A stretch of DNA of 64,000 bases from Lumbricus terrestris (lineage: Eukaryota; Annelida; Clitellata; Crassiclitellata; Lumbricidae): positions 26,168,956-26,232,955 of the forward strand of contig OX457038.1 in NCBI GenBank assembly GCA_949752735.1, given 5' to 3'. The notes under the pieces were generated by a model that was not told the DNA's origin, did no database searches, and worked only from the letters and a program-made list of their open reading frames with translations. A program made the position numbers and the translations under genes. This document shows positions 22,101 through 34,100 of this stretch, piece by piece. Numbering within the stretch: position 1 is the first letter of the stretch; every line of letters starts with the position of its first letter.

Positions 22101-25100
22101 CAAGCGCACATACAAACAAATCAAACAAAAACTAGAAACAACTGGATAAAATCACAGCCATTTCTGGCCCACAGACAAGGTTTGTTCTGGCTTGCGGATG
22201 GCATGAAACCTTGTCTTAGATCACAATTTCAGAATTAATGGTTCGACTTAAGATTCATAAGCATCAATTGACTGCTTTTTTATGTGAAAAATCCACCATC
22301 TCAGATTTAGCATCGCAAAGGAAATTTCTGGGGATTGGCTCAACATCTTCCACAACCCCAATTTTACCCCAATTTTGCGCCGGTTCCTTCAGCAACCTCG
22401 TCAGCCACTTGCTGGAAAATGCTGCCACTAGTCTGCCATTAAAAAAAGGTTTGACAACTACTTTAAACCAATACATTGGGTTGACATCAAATTATCATCA
22501 AGTTAAAGAGGAATACTACAAGTTACTGAAGAACGACAGTGGTCTTCATGATATACACAGAAAAAGTGGAGAAGTAAGCATTGTCCTCACTCGATTTATA
22601 ATGTTTTCAAACTCCCTTCTTGAGACGTCAGCTTCATCATCAGCCTCATCTGAGCGAAAACCGATCTGCTGCCCGTTCACGCGTGACAGCCTGATGACAG
22701 GAGTCTGCGACAGCTTTCGAACCGTATCAGTATTTGTTTTCTGTTGAGACGTCAACTCTGTCACCATAGCCTCACTCTGATACACAAGCAAACACAATTC
22801 AATCAATTGGTTCAGCATTGACTTTCAAACAAAATGCCTTGTCTCTAACATGGGGCGCGGTGGTGTAGTGGCGGCGTCGTTGCCTTGAAGCCGAAAGGTT
22901 CAAATCCACCTCAAGCCGCTCCATAGGGACCTTGGGCAAGTCCTTCACTCACAGTTGCTCAGTGCTTCGGCGTGAAACTCTGATGCAGTGTCCGCTCTGC
23001 AGTCGGGAGCGCCTCTGAGTAGTGAGCTTGAAGGGGCGCTATAACAAGTGCACATACAAACAAACATATCAAACTGTTGTTTTACTCTGGTGAAAACAGC
23101 CCAAGACGTGCATGAAAAGCAACTGCAGTGAATTCTATAAAGTCAGTGGTAAAATAGTGACCAAGCATGCACAGATGGGCTTTAAATAAAAAGATCTTTC
23201 CTATTGACCTTCCCACCTCCTGATTGGACATGGCATGGCTTATTAATAATAATAAATAATAACTTTTCTTTAATTTAACGACTGCAATAACGGCGCTAAT
23301 AGCAGCCTACAAAGCATGTCCACCCATCAGGAGTTTGAACTCGTTACCTATCCCTCTCCATGCCAGCGTCTCAACCAATGCTTTCCGGGCATTGCATTAT
23401 GAATAACTGTGGTTACTTATAACATGACCACCAATTGAGACCGTGCAGTGTGCATGACTGCATGTCTTCTTAATATGACACATCATGATTGTACTGTAAA
23501 TAGATAACCAAAAGTTACAAAAGATTAACCCTTTAATGCCGAGATGGTAGTAAATGGTATGGGAAATCCTATACCCTCTGGCATTAAAGGGTTAAACAGT
23601 TCTTAACTATTTTAAAAGACACAGAGAGCACTACATTTAACTAGGTTTCCTTTAAAATACATAAGCACATCCTCACCCAAAACATGCAACATAAATGTTT
23701 ACATAATAAATTTTAGATCCAACCAAACTTTTAAGAGAAACATAGCAAAGAAAAAAGCATCGCAGTTCTTACAGTATGCAGTTGCTGTGTGGTTGACTTC
23801 AGTTTCTCTCTCAACTCCCTTTCCACGTTCTGGTAAATCAAAACTTTTTGCTCCAGCACTTGAATCTCCTTCTTATATGTTTCAGAGCATCCAGAATCGG
23901 ACCTGTTCAGTCGCGACAGCTGCTCTACTAGCTTGGCAACGTCACCCTTTTACAGCATTTGAAAGATAAAAATTAACAAGAAAAAACAATTAACAAGAAA
24001 AAACAATCACATACTTCAATAAAATAAACTGCTTCGGCAATGAACTGCAAAGGCCTTACTAGGAAGAAACAGTCATTGCACTAGTAGCATTGGATGATGT
24101 CTTGATAATTTACTACAAGTGCCACAATAAACATAGATTAAAAACATAATCTGTAATCATTATCTCATTACATTCCATCTACCGGAATCCCATACCTCAG
24201 CCCATGTACCCGTACTTGCTTACTAGCGGTAGATCATAAGACTAAAAAACAAAACAGAAATGCACAATTCTTCCATATATGCAACAGTAAACTTATGAAC
24301 AAGCAAAAACTTCTATGTTAAACCTGAAGAAAGAACTAGAACAACGAGTCTTCAGATCCTGCCTGAACCCACATGGTTACTACGACAGGATGGCCAACAT
24401 TACTTCATACAATGATCCAACATTGTCTGAGAGCAAGGATGTTTATCATCATCAGACTCTATCAATCAAAAATTTATTTTTTTTTACTCTAGAAATACTG
24501 CAAAACACACATAATGAACAGAAAAATACAAAAAGTACTCAAACAATTACCTCTAAACGAGTCACATCCTCAGCCGATGAAGCAGCCGCTGCCTTCTTAC
24601 ACTCAAAGTCTATGTTCAAATCATGAACTTGTCTGTAAAGGTCTGTAATCAATTCAGTCTGCTCGCTAAGCTGTGACAAACAGAAGAGCAGCGATCACAA
24701 AACCAACATTTACACAAGAATTTCTTCCTCTCACAGCCTCTAAATTATTTATAAAATTGTCCAGACTGTATACTCATTACAATTAAAAAATTACATGACA
24801 AATACATGTACTGTAGCTATTGCAATTACAATAAAATTAAACATTTGCATACCACACGCACAAAATTACGATATTGGAAACTTACAGCAAGTGTCACAAG
24901 TGCAAACTTGCAACACGTTCGGTGTTTTACTCAAGCGGCTTGAAGCTCAGGAAGGCAGTGTGGAATATCATGCACATATCGAAATGCGAAACTTTGGCAT
25001 ACTAGATACAACTAGGAAGGTCTGTACATTTCGTCAAAGTTTAATATTTTGTGATAGCAAAACTGAAAATCAACATAAAATTCGTTGTCAGCAAGCAAGA

Positions 25101-28100
25101 AGAGTTCATTAAAGAACCTCTTAACACTTTTTTACATTGAAAACATCATCGAATGCAATGAATCCCAGTAGCTGCCATCTATGTATAATGCTTCGAAGCT
25201 GGGAACAGCAAATGTTTCAATAAAGTCAATTAGAAAACTAATAATTGGTTTACCACCACAACCCACACAAGAGTGCTCCATAGCAAAAAAGATTGGGAAG
25301 CACTTCCATAAAGCAAGCTAAGTTGAAATACACGTCATCCTCTCACTCGTTTCTGCATCTGTTCCAGTTTGAGTTTGGCTCCACTCGACAGAAACTGAGC
25401 CCTGGTCGATTCCTCCTCCAGATGATCTCTTTCCTTGCTGCACTTCTCAAATTCTGATCTCGTTTTCGAGAGGGTCACTTCAAGATATTCGTTCTGAGCC
25501 TTAAGTTCCGCAATGCTGCCTGACTGATAAAAAATAAACACTAATTACATTAATCACAAGCAATTAACATATTCATTTCACTCAACCATTGATGTCAACC
25601 ATTGATTTGAAGGCTTTCTTCAATTGATCCTTTAATTACCTAATCACTTTAATCGTAAATTATTCTTCACTAACAACAACATCAACAACAACGACTGTAA
25701 ATACATCAAAAATCAATCTCATCATCAAGAGTGTAATGCAATGATATATACCAAACAATGTGATAAAAATATAACTGCTCTTCAGTCTTTGACAGATTTA
25801 ACACAAGTAAATGTTCTGGAATTCTTTTCTAGTTAGAAACAACCAGCAAATTTGAGAAGTTATGGTCCAACCGAAACAAAGCTACCAGGCTGTAGTTGAA
25901 ACTGGAGCAATGCACAAAATCAGTCATCACTCAAATACTCACGGTCCTGAGCATTTCATTATCATCACCATGGCATGTTTGCCAGCATAGTGTTCTAGAT
26001 ACAATGTTCAATCATTCCTCTAGTGTTGCTCACCAAACATATAGACGAAGAAACATCATATATTACAAGAACTTCACTTACGTCGTTTAAGCTTTTCTGT
26101 TGCTTTTCAATCACGTCTGTCTCTGACGAATCTTGTTTCTTCTTGATCAAATCTTCGACTTCAAGTGAAAGTGTGACGCACCGTTCTTCTAATTCATTTA
26201 CCTGACTCTCATAGTTGGCTAGTTTTGACTTGAGCTCCTCGACTTGCATCTCTTGTTCTGACAAAAGTTTTGTCATCTGCGTCTTCTCTTCAGCCAACTT
26301 GTTTCTCTCCTCTGTAACTGTCTGCAGCTGCTTCTCAACATCTGCCATTGAGTCCTGCATTGAGTCCTGACGGCAGGCAAGATTTGACTTCAGCCCTTCG
26401 ACCTGCATCTCTTGTTCTGACAAAAGTTTTGCCATATGCGTCTTCTCCTCAGTCAACTTGTTTCTCTCCTCTGTAACTGACTCTAGCTGCTTCTCAACAT
26501 CTGCCATTGAGTCCTGACTGCAAGAAAGTTTTGACTTCAGCCCTTCGACTTGCATCTCTTGTTCTGACAAAAGTTTTGCCATTTGCGTCTTCTCCTCAGT
26601 CAACTTGTTTCTCTCCTCTGTAACTGACTCCAGCTGCTTCTCAACATCTGCCATTGAGTCCTGCATTGAGTCCTGACTGCAGGAAAGTTTTGACTTCAGC
26701 CCTTCGACTTGCATATCTTGTTCTGACAAAAGTTTTGTCATCTGCATGTTCTCTTCAGCCAACTTGTTTCTCTCCTCTGTAACTGACTGCAGATGCTTCT
26801 CAACATCTGCCATTGAGTCCTGCATTGAGTCCTGACGGCAGGCAAGTTTTGACTTGAGCTCCTCGACTTGCATCTCTTGTTCTGACAAAAGTCTCTTAAT
26901 CTGTGTCATCTCTTCAGCCAACTTGTTTCTCTCCTCAGAAACTGATTCCAGCTGCTTCTCAGCATCTACCATTGAGCCCTGCATTGAGTCCTGACTGCAG
27001 GCAAGTTTTGACTTGAGCTCCTCGACTTGCATCTCTTGTTCTGACAAAAGTCTCTTAATCTGTGTCATCTCTTCAGCCAGATTATCTCTTTCCTCAGAAA
27101 CTGATTCCAGCTGCCTTTCAATATCTGTCACTGAGTGTTGACAGCAGGAAAGCTCTGACTTGAGTTCTGACACCAGTGTTTGCTGCTCCGACATGAGGCA
27201 TGTCAATTTCTCTTTCTCCAAACTCAACGCATCTCTTTCCTCAGTAACAGACTCCAACCGCTTCTCTGTAAACACTAGATCACTACGACACAAGGTCAGT
27301 TCAGCCTCAGCTTTATTGATCTGTGACTTCAGATCGAAATTCAGTCCTGCAACCTTCTCTGTAGTCTCATCCATGCTGTCCTTTTCACCCAAGATGGCCT
27401 CAACCCTTGCCTCCAACGTTACAACCTTATCCTGTGAAGAGGTCAACTCAGATTTCAGTTCTGCCGTCTGAGCTCTAAACCCGGAAACCAACTGGTTGGC
27501 TTCCTCGTTCACTTTTGCCAGTCGATCTCTTTCTTCTCTGGCTGAATTCAATTTCTGTATCGCAACCAATGTTTCATGCTTTGAATTGGACAGATCCTTT
27601 TTAATTTCAGTAATCTGAACTTTTAAGTCTGAAGCAAGATGCTTGGCTTGCTCTATTTCCGTTGTTAAACCATCAAACCTATCTGTTTCTGAGATCAGGT
27701 CATCTCTCTCTTGCTTAACCTTCTCAAGTTCAAACTTAATTTGTTCCACTTCAGCATTCACATGAAATAATTCAGCGTGCTGAAAGAAAAATGGACAAGA
27801 TTCATCTGCATATTGCAATTGCATACATGATATCCTATAACCACCACGTAGGAAAGATACTGAACTAAAACTGATATGAAAAGCACAAATATTGAAGCCA
27901 CAATAATACAATCAAGATAGATGTGCATTAAACAAAGTTTTAAAAGAATGTTTCTTACTAAAGATTGACTTTGGAACACCAATTTCAAATAACATGCACA
28001 ATTGCACATAGAGTCCATCTTGTCTAAGTTCACTCATTACAGTTCACCTTAACAAATTTTCCACATTTACAAGCAGAACTGCAGATCTTATTTTTCAATT

Positions 28101-31100
28101 AACACATAATTTCACCAAAACACAGATGAAAATATTCAGAGTGAATGGATGGAAACTGATAAGCAACACAAACAACTAATATAGCAGCTCAGCTAAACTT
28201 GCAGCACATATCCCACAACACCCAAGCCGATGCAAGGATGTTGCAATTTGAGCTGGATCGAGCACTGCATACAACACAGTGGGCCAAATCTGCTTGACAA
28301 TGTATGATAATGTGAAGTAAATCTCCCAAATTCATCAGTGACATGCAGAAATCACGTCATGTAGCAAATTTCAGTTCACTTTTTGTTAAAAAGGTAGGCA
28401 GTAAATGAACTGGTTATAACTGCATGCATAATAAAGCACCACACAGAGCAAGCATTAACCAGGCACATGATGAAGCAATGCCATATAAGAAACTAGTTAT
28501 CCGTCACTGTTTGGAATGAAAATGAAGAGCAAGTCTCACCTGCTTTTCTTCATGTTCAGTCTGTTCTTTGGCAGCTGCCAAGCTCTCTTTGAGCGTTGCC
28601 AACTCACGCTGCAGTTTTTCTACCAACTCATCTCTCTCTTCCAGTTGATCAAGAAGCAACTTATTCTTCGACTGGATTTGATAAAACAGAACCTCATCAC
28701 AATGGTTTAGTTTGAGCAGTTTTCTAATATAATTGTCATTGTCTTTAAGTAAACAAGTAGAAAGAATGCATAATGGCAAACACAAGCTGTGTTGTCCGAC
28801 TGCCAAAAGCAGTCCAAAAGTAGTGCTTCTTTGAACATCAGAAAATTCTTTAAACATTGCAAGCTTTGGAGAAAAGCAAGTAAGTACCTCAAGATCTTTA
28901 ATCAAATCCGACGACTGGTTGACCGCAAATCTCTGAGATTCACATTCTTCTGTAAGGCTTCGAATTTGATCACCGAGATCGACTGTTACGAAACTCGATT
29001 CGTTCAACTACAGAAAGTTAAATAACACAACCAGTCACAATAGTCAAACAGTAGAAACAACTTAGTTTGTGCGTTAGATAAAATGCATACATGTCTAGAA
29101 GTCACAGCTAATGGTCAATGTATGCAAACATTCATTATGTTCGCATTATTTCTATTGTTGTTTATTGTTAATGTGCTTTGACGTACAACTGGGTAAGGGG
29201 TGTCACCTTGATTTGTCTCATTTTCTAATCAAACGAAGATTATTATATTAGAATTTCTTATGCTACTATATGCAATTCTCAATTCCTCATCACCTGTCTG
29301 CTGCCACATGTCTACTTCAAGGCAATTTGAATAACTTGCAAACCGTCAACTTTGGATGAGAATGCGTTGAATGGGTTCTTCATATGTGCGAGACCCAGCC
29401 ATTGGTGACTCTTAAAGAACAGAGGTTCTCAACCAGCGTGTTGCGACACACTAGTGTGTCGCGAATAGACCAGCAGTGAGTAGCGTAAAAATGGTGTTGG
29501 TGTGTCGAGAAAAATTGGTGTGTTGCGAATTTTCACAGCATACACCGTCATTCTTGCATTAGGCCTACATTGACTTGCTTACATTAGTAGTTGTAGGCTG
29601 TGAGAATTATAGTAGCACTCTATATCTATTCCATTTCATCTCAATCTGGAGTGGCCACAATGTTTGCCTTGTAGGCCACAATCCCTACAGTACATACATG
29701 GCATATAGTGCGGACAGTGCAGAAATGTGCCTTCTCAGCAATAAAAGCATGTTGGCGAATGTGCCGAATAAACTATTACCCAATGCTGTAACATTAGAAT
29801 GTAATGGGGGAAATTATATTTAAGAATTGGAATTTTTTGTGGAGATGCGGAAATGCCTGTTTGCATTTTCAGAGCCAAATAACCAGACTAAACAGGGTGG
29901 ACAAAATATCAGGGGGCCCAAGGTTCCAATGCCTCCAAACTTTATAACTAAAAATTTATGCACTTTCCAGTTTTCCATGATAATAATTGGACGTTTGAAT
30001 CAATGTTTATAAAACAACAAAGATATAACCAATACTTTGGACTGTGCATCATCCAGCTTCAGTTTAGCATCAGATGCAAAGAATTGAGCTTTCGTCATTT
30101 CCTGTGCAAGACTTTCCCTTTCTTTCGAAATGACCGAGAAATTGGACTTCACTTTGATTATCTCTTCCTTCGAAGCCTTCAACTCATCTTCAAGCTCCTC
30201 AATGCGATTGTTGCACCTCTGATTTACAAAAGAAAAAAAGACACATTGTAACGTAACCATAAATTAGTACATGAATATGTGGAAGTATATATATATATAT
30301 TATATATATACTTATATATAATTATATATCGTATTATTTCTATTAATCAATGCCATTACCATGACTCTAACACCACAAGTAAAACCCTGTTTTAAACACT
30401 TTTCTGAAATTCTCTTAAAACGTTTCTGTTTACAGGTATTGCAGCAATGCACATGTATTGCCTACCATTGCATAATTGTGAAAACACAAGCGGTTTTGCA
30501 AATGTATTTAAAAAAATAGAAACAATAATTATGCTAGGAAAGTATACTAGAAAAGGTGGAGCATCAAAGGTTCTCACGGGCCTAAAGTCGCAAATAATGG
30601 TCGCCATGGATGAGAGAGATAAAAGGGAGCAGGCATATCTATTCAAGTGGCGCATCAAAGGCTTCAAAGTAAGAAGAGAGAGCTGCAACATTGACCAAGG
30701 CACAAAGAATGGTTGCCATGGATGATGGGGAGCAGACATAGCTGCAAAAGCAATCCATCAAAGGCCTCAAAGGCTTCAAAAGTGAGAAGACGTGTACAAG
30801 AAGAACTATAAAAAAATTGCAAACTAAAGGTCACCATGGACGACAAGATATCGTAGAGGATGGAGTAGCCGTGTCTGCTTCTAAGGGCGGTGCATAAAAG
30901 ACTTTGACATACCTCTGAAGAGAGAATGGCAGCGCAACAATGGCAAACATCATTGGTAACAATATTAAATTTCATCAAACTACCAAGTGTTAACTCTTAC
31001 CGCTCAGATTAAAAATTAATTGGCCCAAATTTGGCCGCTGAGAGCAGACCCATGAGTGGTAAAGGTTAACAATGCCTGCAGGTTAATCTCATGCGCATAA

Positions 31101-34100
31101 AATTCACATCTAGATTGAAGTATTTTTATACCCAATTCATGAACGTTCGAATTGCACTCACCAAGACTTTTGTCTTTTCAGCCTGGAGGAGATGTTTTGG
31201 GACATATTCCTCGTCATCATTCTCGAGACGTCTTTTCTTTGACTTTTGCATTGCTTCCATGTAAATCTCCATCTTTTTCTCCAGTTTATCTTCACTGATC
31301 TCCTCTCGAAGTCTTAGGCTTTCTCTGTTAACAATTTATACGAGAAGAATGATAAATTATGTTTCTTCTGTATTGACAGGTCAATCAATCAATCAATCAA
31401 TTCGCTTTATTGCAACCAGAAAACAAGATGACATCAAAAACAGAAAATATGCATGCATTGGCTACAAAGGGGGCCCTAAAGGGATTGACATCCCGCTGGG
31501 GAGGGTCACCCAAGTAAGAAAAAATACCAAGAAATATTGTACAAGATAGCAAAAAAATTGAAACAATTAAATCAAATTAGGTGATGACAGATTGCAAAAA
31601 GTTTAAATTGCAAATAGCATGTAGAGGAACAAACTTAACTATATACTTAAGTAGAACCTTAACTACAAGTGGTCATGTGCACTTCTAAGCAGACTTAGTG
31701 GAGGAAAGAAAAACACGAAGTCTCTTTTTAAAAACCTGCAGACTACTGGATTGACGAATATCAATTGGTATTTTATTCCACATTTGAGCGCCATAAGATT
31801 TAACAGTAAAACGCCTAGTGTTAGATTGAGCTCTGACAGGGCGATATGCAGATGAATTTCTAGTGAAATGCGAATGGATGTCAGAGGCGTGAGGGAGGTA
31901 CTCTTGGAATACCGAAGGAAGGAGACCGTGTTCGAGTCGAAAGAAGAATTCGCAAATTTGGAGATCCTTTATCTGGTTTATTTTTAGGAGATGAAGCTCA
32001 CTAAAGAAAGGGCCAGTGTGTTCCCATTTACGAATACCCGCTATTATACGAACAGCCTTCTTCTGTAAGATAATTAGTTTATGAAGCCTAGATTCGTATG
32101 TCGATGCCCAAACCAGGTTGCAATACGTGAGGTAAGGGTAGACGAGGGTATAATATAAATTCATTCTAATTGTCTTTGGTAAGATATAAGCAATGCGGGA
32201 AATAATACCAATATTCTTAGCAATTTTAGATGCAATTTGATTAATGTGAACTTTCCAGGTCAAGTTTTGATCTATATGCACACCTAAGAATTTCGTCGAC
32301 TCAACTTGATTGATGGAAACATCATCAATAAGCAAACAAAGATTACTACTGGGGTTTATTTTCCGATGGGATTTAAATAAAATAAAGTTGGTTTTCTCAG
32401 AATTAAGGGTGAGTCTATTTGCAGAAAACCAAGCAGCTATGCTAGACAGCTCAATGTTCACAGTCTGAAACAACGTCTGCCAAGAGCTATTGGAGTAAAA
32501 AACGTTGGTATCATCAGCAAACAGAATGAAAAACATTGTAGGAGAGACATTGGCCAAGTCATTAATATAAAGAAGGAAGAGAAGTGGTCCGAGGTTGGAA
32601 CCTTGGGGAACTCCATATTTGATTATCCCTAGCTCAGATAGGACACCATTACAGAGAACTCTTTGTGTACGGCTCTCAAAATAGCTGGCAAACCATCTGA
32701 GCTGTGTCCCCCTAATTCCATAGTAATCTAATTTTTTAAGCAAAATATTATGGTCTACGGTATCAAATGCTTTAGCGAGATCGAAAAAGACTCCCACTGA
32801 GTATTCGTTGTTTTCAATAGCCTTTGAAATCATGTCCTGCATACTCAATAAGGCCATGTAGGGGGAGTGACCCGGTTGAAAACCATGCTGAGATGGATAA
32901 ATGATGTTAGAGTTTTTAACATAGCCATAGAGTCGATTATACATAAGTTTTTCATAGAACTTGGAGAAGTAAGGAAGAACGGAAATGGGTCTGTAATTGA
33001 TTACATTGTCCTTATCACCCTTTTTTAGTATAGGCACCACTTTAGCTATTTTTATGGCTTGTGGAACAATCCCATTACTAAAGGAACAATTTATTATTTC
33101 AGCCAGAGGTCAAGCAACTAAGGAAAGATTGGGGGCAGCGATACAGGGGTCAATGTCGTCAACACCTTTGCTATGCGTTAAACGTATATCACGGCCAATA
33201 TCCATAATTTCCTCAGGGCAGACCATTAGGAGACCCATGGAATTCTGCCGAGGGGCCTGTAAGTAACTATAGTAAGGGAGAGGTGAATCAGGTATTTTCT
33301 TTGCTAAAGAATGGGCTATGTTGGTGAAGTAGTTATTGAAGCTATTGGCTATTTTTTCCGGATCTTTAACATTTTCTCCGTTAATTTTTAACGATTCGAT
33401 TTTTGTCTCTTTATTCTCCAATTGCATTATGGAGCGAATGAGTTTCCAAGTCTTCCTTAGGTCTTCTTTATATTTGCAGAATTCGGATGCATAGTAATTT
33501 TTTTCTGCTTTGACTCTAATAGTCTTAAATTTATTCCTGTATACAATAAATTTATTTTTATTATGAGCATTTGGATTTTTTTTATACTTTAAGTACAATG
33601 AAGCTTTCTTCTTGCTGGATTTGAGGAGCCCAGCAGTCATCCAGGGTTGCTTAAACCTAGGCACCTTAGCGTTACTTTTTTTAGACACTTTCGGGAACGC
33701 CTGATCATATGCGTTTTTATATTTTTCAATAAACAGTTCATACGCCCCGTCAGCATCTCCATTTTTGCATGCAGTGGTAACATTATCCCAATTACTATCA
33801 GCAAGTAGGGTTTTAAATTGTTCTGATCTTTCCTCGTTGATTATGCGATGGTCATAATAATTCGGGAAACTTCTCTTGTAATTACCAAATGCAAAGTGGG
33901 CGAATACTGGCAGATGATCAGACAAGTCAGAGATGATAATGGACGAATCAATCAGACTAGACCAGGCATTAGTAAATATGTTATCAATTAAAGTAGATGA
34001 GGTTGGTGTGATACGAGTGGGTTTCGTGATGGCTGGGAAAAAGTGATGAGAAGTCAAGTTATTATAGAAAATATTAGTTTCTTTATGTTCATTTACTTTC

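Noticed and set aside
22238..22747. 169-aa plus-strand open frame
   Set aside because: Its right half lies antisense to kinesin exon 21 and the left half shows no family features or splice context.
22852..22925. tRNA gene from A and B boxes
   Set aside because: The tRNA-like head runs into a 140-bp body repeated elsewhere with a LINE-like tail. No full cloverleaf and no terminator run, so it is a SINE.
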